64,000 nucleotides of DNA from Calditrichia bacterium (GCA_020635015.1 JACKAP010000003.1:558001-622000), one strand, 5' to 3'. Counted from the stretch's first letter, positions 8,974-17,613 are shown. Made by a program: numbers and translations. Notes: generated by a model from the sequence alone, not told the origin.

Positions 8974-9659
8974 TAAAAAGTGATCCCATCCACCCCATGC
9001 GCATGCCGTCCTTCAATCGTCACAGCGATCTGGTTGGGAATACATACCAGCCGTTCTCCCGGGCGGCGGATGGCGCCGAGGTTCATGCAGGTTTTATGCT
9101 TGCAGGAAGCGGCGGTAATGTGCACCGCCTGGTCGCGGACCGCGATGTCGACATAACCGCGTGCGCTTTCGATCCGGCGGGGGGCGGTATTCTCTGCGAT
9201 CGCCAGTTGCGCCACCAGCTCATTTTCCCGGATGATGCTCACCCGGCCGGGCAGCGCCGGGCGGTTCTCACTGTAAAAACGCAGCAGAAAAGGATTTTCC
9301 ACCGCCCGGGGCAGTGACAGCCCCCGGCTGATCTCCCGAAGCTGCCGGGAAAAATCATCGCCAGCCTCGCGAAAATTGAGCAAATTACCGTTCTTGACCA
9401 GGGCAATATCACCGGTATGCACCCCGGAAAGGCGGCATTCCTGATATTTGACCACCCGCTGCGGCAGCGCAGCGCTTTTGATCAGTTGCTCGATTTCCCG
9501 GATCGCCGTATCCGGATCGGCGGTGAGAATGTCCAGGGAAATATCTTCGGTAGCGGCATCCGCGGCCAGGAGTTTGCGGGGATTAAAACTGCCGATACCG
9601 GAAACCGCGATCCCGGCCATCATCAGGGCGCTTTTTTGTAAAAAATCTCTTCGTTTCAT
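8973..9659 (-). CDS. Tat-exported NusG domain II protein
   Basis: This 228-residue protein starts MKRRDFLQKSALMMAGI, a twin-arginine signal (RRDFL). The middle (residues about 35-145) is of unknown fold with mixed alpha/beta character. The last 80 residues match the NusG domain II family: VDIAVRDQAVHITAASC, then CKHKTCMNLGAI and a VCIPNQI end. The cysteines at the CKHKTC site are typical of these periplasmic proteins, which often lie beside ApbE and Rnf genes. It is co-directional with, and directly coupled to, apbE. The inferred role is as an envelope component of flavin- or thiol-based electron transfer. Cytosolic transcription factor NusG is excluded by the signal peptide. Confidence 0.75.
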   Translation of the reverse strand: MKRRDFLQKSALMMAGIAVSGIGSFNPRKLLAADAATEDISLDILTADPDTAIREIEQLIKSAALPQRVVKYQECRLSGVHTGDIALVKNGNLLNFREAGDDFSRQLREISRGLSLPRAVENPFLLRFYSENRPALPGRVSIIRENELVAQLAIAENTAPRRIESARGYVDIAVRDQAVHITAASCKHKTCMNLGAIRRPGERLVCIPNQIAVTIEGRHAHGVDGITF

Positions 9660-9683
9660 TATGGTTCCCCTATTTCAATCAGA

Positions 9684-10829
9684 TTAAAACCGGTAACGCA
9701 GACCGATATTGGTGTAATAGGCATATAAGTTTTTCCGTCGGCTGTGCCAATCCGCCGAATCGGTATGGCGATGGAAGAAGTTCAGGCTGAAATTCAACTG
9801 GGTCTTTTCTCCCAGCTGCGGCCACTTTCCGCTGCTACCATCGAGTGTTAATTGGAATTCCAGCTCATTGGTATACCCGGAGTTCAGCTTGCTGTCGACC
9901 GACATATAGGTCAGCGGCTCGCTGTAGGATGGTTGAAAGAAAAACGCCCGGCTCTGGTTGTAGCGGCGCAGGCCCAGTCCCAGAATGGTGGCGCTGCCCA
10001 GATATCGCTGGTAAAATCCCGAGAAGGTATGGGAGTTGACATCCCAGGTATCCCAATAATAGCGGTATCCCAGACGCAGCGAGGAGATGGGCGTCAGCAG
10101 ATAGTTCACCCGCATGGCAGCGGCCCGGCGCAGGCGACTGTCCGGATGCACCGGCTCGTAGCGGCGGGCGCGATCGCCGTCGATAATCGTCACGACCTGG
10201 TAATTATCGGAGAGAAAACCGCTGGTCTCATTATAGGAGAAAATCAACTGAGCGATCAGGCGTTTGCTGAGGATCTGGCTCAGATCACCGCTGTAGGTCA
10301 CCACATTTTTATCACGCTTCCAGGTGCGATTCTGGGGAAACACCTTATCCCAACTGCGCACCACCCCCAGCTGCAGCGTGGTATTTTTTTTGGCGAACAG
10401 CTGGGTAAAATTACCCGCCAGGGTGGTGGAGGTATAGTCGTGTTCAGTGCTGTAAAGGGTGTTGACCGCTAAAGTGCGTCCGGCGATCAGTTGGGTGATG
10501 CCCGCGCCGAACTCGTGGCGCAGCTCATCCGGGGTATTATCACTCCCTCCGCTGGTTCGTGAGGTGGCGGAAGTGACGCCATCGACTGTGAACTGGCTGC
10601 GCATCGAGGCCGCACTGATGGCATCGACCAGATAGCGCCCGGTGATGCCGGTGGTCTCGCTGATGCGCTTGCTGGCGGAAATGTTGGGATAGATCACGAT
10701 CACCCGAAAATTGTCGAAATAACCGCTCAAGTTGGCCTGGATTTCATCCCGGGGAAGCTCCTGCGCTCGGATCCCACCCCCAAGCACGAACCAGGCCAGG
10801 GTAAGGACAAACCAATTTTGCTTAGCCAC
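9684..10829 (-). CDS. DUF3570 outer-membrane beta-barrel protein
   Basis: This protein of about 381 residues has a signal peptide (WFVLTLAWFVLGGGIRAQ) followed by alternating amphipathic strands to a C-terminal aromatic end (NIGLRYRF), as expected of an outer-membrane barrel. GRYLVDAISAASMRSQFTVD matches the DUF3570 hallmark. GTG 10829 is the preferred start, seven bases after GGAGG and overlapping the end of the DUF4266 gene by eight bases. An ATG about 100 bases further upstream would force a long overlap and an atypical leader. DUF3570 and DUF4266 are habitually paired. Their function is not established; a role in extracytoplasmic electron transfer has been inferred from co-occurrence with ApbE. 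Confidence 0.78.
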   Translation of the reverse strand: MAKQNWFVLTLAWFVLGGGIRAQELPRDEIQANLSGYFDNFRVIVIYPNISASKRISETTGITGRYLVDAISAASMRSQFTVDGVTSATSRTSGGSDNTPDELRHEFGAGITQLIAGRTLAVNTLYSTEHDYTSTTLAGNFTQLFAKKNTTLQLGVVRSWDKVFPQNRTWKRDKNVVTYSGDLSQILSKRLIAQLIFSYNETSGFLSDNYQVVTIIDGDRARRYEPVHPDSRLRRAAAMRVNYLLTPISSLRLGYRYYWDTWDVNSHTFSGFYQRYLGSATILGLGLRRYNQSRAFFFQPSYSEPLTYMSVDSKLNSGYTNELEFQLTLDGSSGKWPQLGEKTQLNFSLNFFHRHTDSADWHSRRKNLYAYYTNIGLRYRF

Positions 10830-11046
10830 AGCCACACCCTCCGCTTTGTGCACCGGTGCCTCCGGAAGACCCTTCGCGATAATCCAGGTAGTGCTCTTTG
10901 ATTCCGGAATCGATCGGATTCTCATCAAAAATCATGATCGGGTCGGACAAGGTTTCCCGCTCCCAGGGCTGCACCGCGGCACAGCCGGAGAGGAGAAGAA
11001 GTAAGGTCATCAACAGCAATAAGATCTTTTGCACAATAAACCTCAT
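10822..11046 (-). CDS. DUF4266 small lipoprotein
   Basis: This 74-residue lipoprotein has the lipobox LLLSGC (Cys22). The mature part contains VQPWERETLSDPIMIFD, and the tail is glycine- and cysteine-rich (QSGGCGCG), the DUF4266 signature. The double Cys at the C-terminus could bind a metal or form disulfides with the adjacent thioredoxin-like protein. Its stop overlaps the start region of the DUF3570 gene, implying co-translation. The role is unknown. Confidence 0.78.
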   Translation of the reverse strand: MRFIVQKILLLLMTLLLLLSGCAAVQPWERETLSDPIMIFDENPIDSGIKEHYLDYREGSSGGTGAQSGGCGCG

Positions 11047-11166
11047 ATAAGTGGAAGGGTAAATGGGTGAATGAGTGGATGGGTTAATGAGTGGATGAGT
11101 TTTCGGAATGTGCCATCATTTACAGCTTTTACTCATCACCCCATTCACCCATCCACCCATTCACAA
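11047..11166. repeat. Fold-back GGGTGAATG/GGATGGG repeat
   Basis: Sequence at 11052-11100 is built of ATGGGTGA, ATGAGTGG and ATGGGTTA words. The stretch 11131-11164 is its approximate reverse complement (ACTCATCACCCCATTCACCC and so on), giving a hairpin of 30-plus bases with a 30-base loop. It is the same family as 27791-27932 and the arms at 62019-62080. It lies inside the redox gene cluster, between the TlpA and DUF4266 genes, and might act as a processing or attenuation hairpin. Confidence 0.75.
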
Positions 11167-11169
11167 ATA

Positions 11170-11694
11170 TCATTTCTCCGGATCACCGGCCTCTGCCAAT
11201 AATGTTGCCAACTCCTGTGCGAACTCCTCCTTGTAACTATCCTTAAACCCGGTATGGCGGTAACGGATGATGCCTTTCTTATCGATAAATACCGTCGTGG
11301 GCATCGCTTCCGGATTGTAGAGCGGAGGAATTACCTTTTGGGCATCGTGGATGACCGGAAAGGGAACGCCGGTCTTTAATTTTTGAAGAAATTTGTTCAT
11401 GTTGGCCGCTTTATCATCAATATTGATCGCGATGACCATGAATTCGGCGTCCTGGTTCTGCTTGTAAAATTCCACCAGGAAAGGCATTTCTTTCAGGCAG
11501 GGCGCACACCAACTGGCCCAGAAATCCAGCAGCACCACCTTGCCCTGATAATCGGAGAGTTTCACGTCCTTCCCATCTCCGGTCTTCCCGCTGAAGTCCG
11601 GCGCCGGCGTGCCGACCTCCTGGGCAAAGCTGACGACGGTGATCATCATCAAAATCAGGGCACATCTTAATACCATCGATTTCATATTTTCCAA
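11170..11694 (-). CDS. TlpA/ResA-like thioredoxin-fold protein
   Basis: This 174-residue exported thiol-disulfide oxidoreductase has a signal peptide ending near VVSFAQE and a redoxin domain with APDFSGKTGDGK and LLDFWASWCAPCLKEMPFL. The catalytic CAPC motif is intact, and the cis-proline lies in NPEAMPTTVFID. Such proteins keep cytochrome CXXCH cysteines reduced for haem ligation, or reduce envelope disulfides. Its position just downstream of a dihaem lipoprotein gene and upstream of Cys-rich DUF4266 fits either role. Confidence 0.9.
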   Translation of the reverse strand: MENMKSMVLRCALILMMITVVSFAQEVGTPAPDFSGKTGDGKDVKLSDYQGKVVLLDFWASWCAPCLKEMPFLVEFYKQNQDAEFMVIAINIDDKAANMNKFLQKLKTGVPFPVIHDAQKVIPPLYNPEAMPTTVFIDKKGIIRYRHTGFKDSYKEEFAQELATLLAEAGDPEK

Positions 11695-11713
11695 CCTCTT
11701 AACTTAAGATAAA

Positions 11714-12004
11714 TCAATCATCGCCTTCCCATTTGTCTCCATGACATTGGTAGCAGGACGGCGTAACGGTGGTTCTGCCTTCATAAACCACCACTCCGCC
11801 TCGAAGATCGCTTTGATGGCAGTCGGAATCACTGCAATCGCCGCTGCCGAAGGGATTATCCTTCCCGCTTTTATGCATGGCCCCCCTTTTATTGTCATTA
11901 TGATCGGCCGGAACCCCGGTTTTCGGCTCAGACGGAAAAGGGCCGTCGCAGCGGATCATCAAAAAACAGCATAATATCAGGGAAAAAAACCAGGCAGGCT
12001 TCAT
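11714..12004 (-). CDS. Small dihaem lipoprotein with a CX4CH site
   Basis: This 96-residue protein has a leader and lipobox ending LMIRC (Cys19). The mature region has two haem-type motifs: CSDSDCH (Cys57, Cys62, His63; four residues between the cysteines) and a canonical CYQCH (Cys84-His88). CX4CH haem sites are rare and are known in a few multihaem cytochromes. It is first in the minus-strand redox cluster, 19 bases ahead of the tlpA-like gene. It is inferred to be a membrane-anchored electron carrier. Confidence 0.7.
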   Translation of the reverse strand: MKPAWFFSLILCCFLMIRCDGPFPSEPKTGVPADHNDNKRGAMHKSGKDNPFGSGDCSDSDCHQSDLRGGVVVYEGRTTVTPSCYQCHGDKWEGDD

Positions 12005-12200
12005 AAGTGATCACTCCATATTAGCAAACTTCGATTCTACGCACACCAGCAGGAAGAAGATCCTTACTTTGAACAACCGGAATATAATATGTCGTGAAAG
12101 CGGAAAATAGTGGTAAATTTTTCACTGGGTGTTGGGGGTTGGCACGGATATGTCTGCGGTTATTACCAATGACGTAGTTGGGTTGCGGGATATCTGATTT

Positions 12201-12240
12201 CCATTTATAGCCGTACGATGCATAATGCGGCTATAAATGG
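12201..12240. terminator. 13-bp perfect inverted repeat
   Basis: CCATTTATAGCCG (12201-12213) is exactly repeated in reverse complement at 12228-12240, with a 14-base loop. It lies 12 bases beyond the stop of the minus-strand flavoenzyme gene, so a transcription-ending or mRNA-stabilising hairpin is the simplest reading. There is no U-tract, so intrinsic termination is uncertain. The rest of 12005-12200 shows nothing recognisable. Confidence 0.45.
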
Positions 12241-12251
12241 GATGCTTCAAC

Positions 12252-14123
12252 TCAGAGCGCCTGGGTCTGGGAGGCTTCTACCCGTTTTCGGGTAAATCCT
12301 AAATAAAATTTGATCAGACAATTGCGAACCAGCGACATCGATGAGCCCAGCAAGAAGCCGGCGCCGGAGGCACCGGTGATCCCGATGACAATTTTCACCC
12401 AGTCAGGATCGAGTCCCAATGTTTCCCGGGTCAGGCCGGATAGCTCCGGCATATTCGCCGGGTGATAAAACAGCAACAGAATCCCGATGGCGCAAATCAA
12501 ACCGCTGACGGTCCCGACGGCAATCCCCATCGCCAGGGTATCCAGCCGGGCGAAGAGTTCCTCCACCACCTGGCCGGCATAAGCCTCTTCTACGATCTCA
12601 TCAAATGTATGCTGTGGCTCAGGCGCGTGGTCCCGGGGACGCATCGGCACCAAACGCTCGCCGCTGGCGCTGCTTTCCGGCCGGCTCTCCTCATGATATT
12701 CCTGTTCGATGTTCACCGACCAGACATCGTTGGTCTCGCCGAAAATATTACGGGCGGCATAAACCCCGGTCATCATAGAGTGATCCTGATTATTGTAGCG
12801 GTGCAATCCGTTTCGCCCGATGGTTTGCAAGTTGCTGAACTGCTCCAGGTAGCGGCGGATGATTGCCAAGCTGCGGTGATAATAGTTGTCATACACCGGA
12901 TAGGCTTTCTTCATCCGCACCACTGTTCCGTCCAGCACCTCACCGGGCCGGATCAAGCCGATCTGCACGCATTCGCGGATGCCGGTCTCGATCAGCCGCT
13001 CGTCCGGCCACTTCCATTCCGCATCTTGTTCCCATAAAAAATATTCCAGTCCCAGAGCGGTTTTTGAGGTATCGGGCACCATCGCCGCGCTCCAGTTTTT
13101 GTAATTCTGGATCCGTCCCAGCTTCACTTCCGGCGTGTGAATGTAGATCCAGTTATCCGGAAACACGTTCTCACGGTCTATCACCAGCACGACCGTCAAA
13201 TAATCGCGATAACGCAGGTTGTGAGCTGCCTGCAGCACCTTGTCCGGAGGTGCCGGGGACAGCGAAAAAATTAATTCGCGCAGCGGCATGGTCGAGATAA
13301 ACTCCCGTCCGGTTATTTCAGTCGCCTCTCCCCGGCGATTCAGGGCCTTGATTGCCGTGACCCTGCCGTTATGGTGATAGATCTGCTGGACGGGCTGGCC
13401 GAATACGGTAGGACTCCCCTGGGCCTCCAGCAGCTCGGCACAGCGCTCCCACATCATGCCCGGCCCCAGACGCGGATAATGGAATTGCTCGATCAGGGTG
13501 GTAATCACCTCCCCATTCATGCTTTTGGCGCTCCCCACCAGCGCATTGTAGATCGCCCGTTTCAGCGATAGATTCTTGATACGCTGCGCGGCCCAATCGG
13601 CGGAGATCTCGTGGCAGGGGATGCCCCAGACTTTCTCGGTATAGGTTTTGAAGAAGATGCTGTAGAGACGGTAGCCGAAACGGTTGGCCACCCATTGCTC
13701 AAAATTATCCTCGCTGCCACCATTGTAGGGAATAGCCTTGGCGCGGAGATAGCTCAGCATCACCATCATCGCCTCGTAAGGACCGAGCCCGGCCAGGGCG
13801 TTCATCGCTTTAAGCGGATAATCGAAGAAATGGCCTTTATAATGAATCCGGGATAGGCGGGGGCGCAGTATAAAATCGTCCTGCAGAATCTCGTGCCATA
13901 AGTCATTCACATACGGAACTTTGGAGAAAAAACGGTGCCCGCCGATATCAAAGCGGTATCCCTGATAGTTCACGGTGCGGGAAATCCCTCCGACCATCTC
14001 ATCGGCTTCCAGAATCACTGATGGATGTCCCAATTTGAAGAGCTCGTACCCCGCCGTCAATCCGGCCGGACCGGCACCAATGATGACTGCTGGAGAATTA
14101 GTATCCGTTCGATATCTATCCAT
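12252..14123 (-). CDS. UGM/protoporphyrinogen-oxidase-like flavoprotein with C-terminal membrane anchor
   Basis: This 623-residue protein begins with an FAD/NAD-binding fold (PAVIIGAGPAGLTAGYEL, residues about 11-28), then DEMVGGISRTV and DIGGHRFFSK, typical of UDP-galactopyranose mutase-like amine oxidoreductases. FISTMPLRELI and a C-terminal GRNGLHRYNNQDHSMMTG close the FAD site. Unusually, about 100 extra residues follow, with two hydrophobic segments (GIAVGTVSGLICAIGILLLF and a GITGASGAGFLLGSS region), suggesting anchoring to the inner membrane. ATG 14123 is chosen because it directly precedes the Rossmann fold and has AAGGAT upstream. No glycan genes are adjacent, so the substrate is unknown. 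Confidence 0.8.
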   Translation of the reverse strand: MDRYRTDTNSPAVIIGAGPAGLTAGYELFKLGHPSVILEADEMVGGISRTVNYQGYRFDIGGHRFFSKVPYVNDLWHEILQDDFILRPRLSRIHYKGHFFDYPLKAMNALAGLGPYEAMMVMLSYLRAKAIPYNGGSEDNFEQWVANRFGYRLYSIFFKTYTEKVWGIPCHEISADWAAQRIKNLSLKRAIYNALVGSAKSMNGEVITTLIEQFHYPRLGPGMMWERCAELLEAQGSPTVFGQPVQQIYHHNGRVTAIKALNRRGEATEITGREFISTMPLRELIFSLSPAPPDKVLQAAHNLRYRDYLTVVLVIDRENVFPDNWIYIHTPEVKLGRIQNYKNWSAAMVPDTSKTALGLEYFLWEQDAEWKWPDERLIETGIRECVQIGLIRPGEVLDGTVVRMKKAYPVYDNYYHRSLAIIRRYLEQFSNLQTIGRNGLHRYNNQDHSMMTGVYAARNIFGETNDVWSVNIEQEYHEESRPESSASGERLVPMRPRDHAPEPQHTFDEIVEEAYAGQVVEELFARLDTLAMGIAVGTVSGLICAIGILLLFYHPANMPELSGLTRETLGLDPDWVKIVIGITGASGAGFLLGSSMSLVRNCLIKFYLGFTRKRVEASQTQAL

Positions 14124-14299
14124 AAAACATCCTTGTGGGCATCTGACAATTTCGCGGGCCATGAAATTCGCTCACCAGGCGCTGGTTGATACGGTGTTAT
14201 TCATTCCACGCGATGAGGTCCCCGCCACCCTGACCGTTTTTACTGTCCAATACTAAGCAAATTCTAACCGCGATGTGCGATGGAGGTCAATTATTGCAT

Positions 14300-15233
14300 T
14301 CGGTTTTATTTTTATTCATCGATGGGAGCGATATCGAAGAGATCGAGACTATGCAAAACGGCCAAACTTCTTTCCTTTACTCGGAAGGCGGCACCACCCG
14401 CGGCCGAATCGCTTTGGGAATGCGGGGAGCGCTGGCATATAAACCCGGTTCGGCAGACCTGCTGGCGCTCGACTTCCGCTATGGCAGCGGTTCGTACCAG
14501 GGTGGCGCTAACCTGGATTATGATGAATGGTCATCCACTTTCAGGAAGCTTATGAGAGTTACACCGATTACCGCCGCACGATCCATGCGATCTATGGCAT
14601 CTACGGCGGGAAATGGGGCCGGTTGGGCTACCAGGCCGGATTGCGCGGGGAGTATACCGACCGGGCGACGGCCTTTGGGCTTAATACCCCGCAGCGCTTT
14701 GCGATTGACCGGGCCGACCTCTTCCCCAGCGCGCATGTTTCTTATCAGTTCAGCGACGGGCAGCAGTTGATGGGCAGCTATTCCCGGCGGATCGAACGCC
14801 CGCGTAGCTGGTACCTGGAACCGTTCATCACCTGGGTGGATGCCTACAATGTGCGCAGCGGCAACCCGGCGCTGACCCCGGAATACATCGATTCCTATGA
14901 ATTCGGACTCCAGACTTTTATCGATAAAGCCTTGTTCTCCAGCGAGCTGTATTATCGTATCGGGCGTGATCGAATCGAGCGGGTCCGCTCGCTCTATGCC
15001 GAAAACATTACCATCTTCCACTGTTCGCGCAATTCATGACCGCGACCTTGCAGGTGCGCGACATTTTCGGCACAGAGAAGTATGAGCGCTTCTCCCGGGG
15101 TCTGGATTTCTACAATTACAATCTATCCGACCGCGAATCGCCTTCGGTGATGCTGAACCTGCGCTTCAACTTCAATAACTACAAACAGCCGCGTGAGGGC
15201 GATAATCGCGGGGGGGCTGATGATGATTTTTAG
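14300..15233 (+). pseudogene. Remnant of an outer-membrane beta-barrel / TonB-dependent receptor
   Basis: Barrel-like sequence is spread over three frames. Frame A (about 14350-14520) reads RGRIALGMRGALAYKPG and ends near NLDYDEW. The next frame resumes at about 14530 with SYTDYRRTIHAIYGIYGG and continues through SYQFSDGQQLMGSYSRRIER to RVRSLYAENIT. From about 15020 a third frame gives LFAQFMTATLQVRDIFGTEKY and the final strand LRFNFNNYK. The pieces follow the expected order of an OMP_b-brl-type receptor C-terminus. The plug, N-terminus and a stretch between the last two pieces (near 15015) are missing. It therefore carries at least one frameshift, an internal deletion and a 5' truncation, and is not expected to make a receptor. 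Confidence 0.7.
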
Positions 15234-15263
15234 GGACTGGTGAATGTCTCGAACTTTAGCAAT

Positions 15264-15306
15264 AGTGGCAGTGGCAGTGGCAGTGGCAGTTGACTGCTAC
15301 TGCCTC
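15264..15306. repeat. AGTGGC hexamer repeat with inverted arm
   Basis: There are four and a half tandem copies of AGTGGC at 15264-15290, followed at 15295-15304 by GCTACTGCC, which can pair back to GGCAGT. This short-period fold-back lies just after the receptor remnant. The remaining bases to 15362 show no gene. Confidence 0.7.
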
Positions 15307-15362
15307 TTGTAAACAAGGCCTGTCACAAAATGTATGTCATGGACGAAAACAATCATAATCCC

Positions 15363-16475
15363 CTATATTTTAATAAACACCTTCCGCTGATACAAAAAAT
15401 AACACATATACCACAACATCCCCCAAAGAATAGCCGCCGTAATGATCTGAAGCGGCAGCTCACCCAGCCAGCCAAACAGCCCGCCGGAAAAAGGGATCAC
15501 CAGATGATGTAGCCAGGCAGTGCCCTTAGTTTCGGCAAATAGGTAAATGAACAGTGGGTTCATGCCCACAATGGCAAAGAACGTCGGAATTGCCCGCACT
15601 TTCCGCACATCGGCCAGCCAATAGGAAAATGCCAGGGCCGCCAGGCACCAGCCGCCACTGACGATCACAAACGAGCTGGTGCAGATGCGCTTGATGATTG
15701 GGGTCAGCGGATCCAGGGCATACCCCAGAACGATCCCGATGGCACCGGCGATCAGCAAGCGCTGGATTTTCTCAGCGGCGGTTCGCCGGCTTAACAGCAA
15801 CTGGCCGGCCAATACGCCCCACATGGTATGAGCGGTGGTCGGGATCGCATTAAACGCCACCCAATGCCCCTGCGAGAGCTTTCCCATCAGCAGCATGTCG
15901 ACATAAGCCCCGAAATTGGCGTCCGGCACGAATGGCTGGTTATATCCTGAAACCGGCCAGAGACGATAGAGCAGCTCGCTCAGCAGCAACAGGGCGATGG
16001 TAAAACCCAGCTGGGTATGAAACGATTTACGCATCATCAGAAAAGCGATCAGGTAGGTGACCGAAAGCTGGGCCAGCACATTCCACAATTCAAACGTGAT
16101 TTTTCCCGGGCCGATACAATACAGCGCCCACCCCAGGAAGAGCAGCATGAAGGAGCGGTAGAGGGTATGCCGGAGAGACGTCTCCCAACTGTCCCCCTGC
16201 GCCCAGCGCCGTCCGAAAGAAAAGGGCATCGCCACCCCTACGATAAACATAAAAAAAGGCTGAACGAGATCCCAAAAGCGCAAACCGTTCCAGGGATGAT
16301 GATGAAATTGCTCGCCAATGCTGGCGATAAAACTGCCTTGAAGGGAAGGAGCAATCAGGAAATCGAACAGGTGGGTGCTCTCGGCAATCAGCAGAAACAT
16401 GGTGAATCCGCGGTAGAAATCGAGGGAGAACAACCGTTCACCCGGCTGCGGCAACGTCGCATTCATATGATCCAT
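15363..16475 (-). CDS. DUF5009/HGSNAT-like multipass acyltransferase
   Basis: This 370-residue polytopic membrane protein has about ten hydrophobic segments. SLDFYRGFTMFLLIAEST near the N-terminus and FWDLVQPFFMFIVGVAMPFS match the DUF5009/heparan-alpha-glucosaminide N-acetyltransferase-like family. NPLFIYLFAET near residue 315 is also typical. Members transfer acetyl groups across the membrane to amino sugars. The start may be the internal MNATLPQPGE (residue 4). It is divergent from the MCE operon at 16624; the 148-base gap should hold both promoters. Substrate not determinable. Confidence 0.82.
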   Translation of the reverse strand: MDHMNATLPQPGERLFSLDFYRGFTMFLLIAESTHLFDFLIAPSLQGSFIASIGEQFHHHPWNGLRFWDLVQPFFMFIVGVAMPFSFGRRWAQGDSWETSLRHTLYRSFMLLFLGWALYCIGPGKITFELWNVLAQLSVTYLIAFLMMRKSFHTQLGFTIALLLLSELLYRLWPVSGYNQPFVPDANFGAYVDMLLMGKLSQGHWVAFNAIPTTAHTMWGVLAGQLLLSRRTAAEKIQRLLIAGAIGIVLGYALDPLTPIIKRICTSSFVIVSGGWCLAALAFSYWLADVRKVRAIPTFFAIVGMNPLFIYLFAETKGTAWLHHLVIPFSGGLFGWLGELPLQIITAAILWGMLWYMCYFLYQRKVFIKI

Positions 16476-16623
16476 AGGAACTCCCAGATTGAGTTAAAGA
16501 TGAATATATCAATATTATCGAACATGACAAAATATTCGTCCTTTTCAGCGATTGTAATTCAAACGATTATCTTGTATATTGGAAAGCGTATAATCGGAAT
16601 CCTAGTAGAAACGGATGTAACTC

Positions 16624-17613
16624 ATGCCAAGCCGCGCTCAAAAAATTCGTCTGGGAATCTTCGTGATGATCGGTCTCCTGGCCATTGTCTCCCTGATCGC
16701 ATTTTTTACCACCAACAAGTATCTGCAAAAGACCGACACCTACTACATTGCCTACCAGGATGTATCGGTCAGCGGCCTGGAAGTCGGCAGCCCGGTAAAA
16801 TATCTCGGCATTAAGGTCGGCACCATCAAGAACATCAGCATAGCGCCGGAGGATGTCAGCCGGATCATTGTTAAAGTCGCCCTGAAGCCGGGCACGCCGG
16901 TGAAGGAGGATGCCCGGGCGGATATCGTCTCGATCGGTATTACCGGCTTGAAGATGATCGAAATCCGTGGGGGCAGCAATGCGTCGGCGCTGCTGAAGGA
17001 AGGCGATTACATCACTGCCGGTTCCTCTTCGATCACCGAAGAGATCACCGGAAAGGCGGAAGTGCTGGCCGAAAAGATGGAGCGGGTGCTGAACAATCTC
17101 CAGAAGTTCACCCAGCCGGAGAACCTGGACAAGATCACCCAAATGGCCGAGCGGGCCAGCGCGTCCTTTGAAAAGATGGATGCGATGATCAGCGAAAACC
17201 GCCGGGGCGTGCAGGCAACGGTACGTTCAGTCACCTCCATCGCTGTGCGTCTGGACACCACCAGCCAATTGCTCTATGAGTCGGTTAGCCGCATCAACCA
17301 GATCGTGCGCAGCGATACCGTCGAGCAGATCCTGGCCAGCACCCGGGATATTTCCCGCAAGCTTAAAGAAGCCGATTTGGAACAGTTAATCCAGGAACTC
17401 GGCGAGGTGGTCAATCGTACCAACCGTCTGCTGATCCAGATCGACCATGATCTGGAGCGGGGCAGCCTGGACTTCCTGAGCAGCATGAGCCAGTTGAAAA
17501 CCACCCTGGAAAATTTAAATCAGGCCTCCCGGCTGATCGAAGAAGATCCGTCGGTCCTGATCCGCGGCACCAAATTCAAATCGACTCCCGACGAACAGCT
17601 AAAGCGAAAATGA
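16624..17613 (+). CDS. mlaD: MlaD-family MCE-domain protein
   Basis: This 329-residue protein has an N-terminal membrane anchor (GIFVMIGLLAIVSLIAFF, residues about 11-28) and one MCE domain (YYIAYQDVSVSGLEVGSPVKY and KVALKPGTPVKEDARADI). A long predicted helical or coiled-coil tail follows (residues about 140-320), rich in Glu, Gln and Arg. It is the periplasmic substrate-binding component of a phospholipid or lipid ABC transporter. It overlaps the next gene by four bases (ATGA) and starts a four-gene operon. The gene name follows family position, not orthology. Confidence 0.88.
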   Translation: MPSRAQKIRLGIFVMIGLLAIVSLIAFFTTNKYLQKTDTYYIAYQDVSVSGLEVGSPVKYLGIKVGTIKNISIAPEDVSRIIVKVALKPGTPVKEDARADIVSIGITGLKMIEIRGGSNASALLKEGDYITAGSSSITEEITGKAEVLAEKMERVLNNLQKFTQPENLDKITQMAERASASFEKMDAMISENRRGVQATVRSVTSIAVRLDTTSQLLYESVSRINQIVRSDTVEQILASTRDISRKLKEADLEQLIQELGEVVNRTNRLLIQIDHDLERGSLDFLSSMSQLKTTLENLNQASRLIEEDPSVLIRGTKFKSTPDEQLKRK

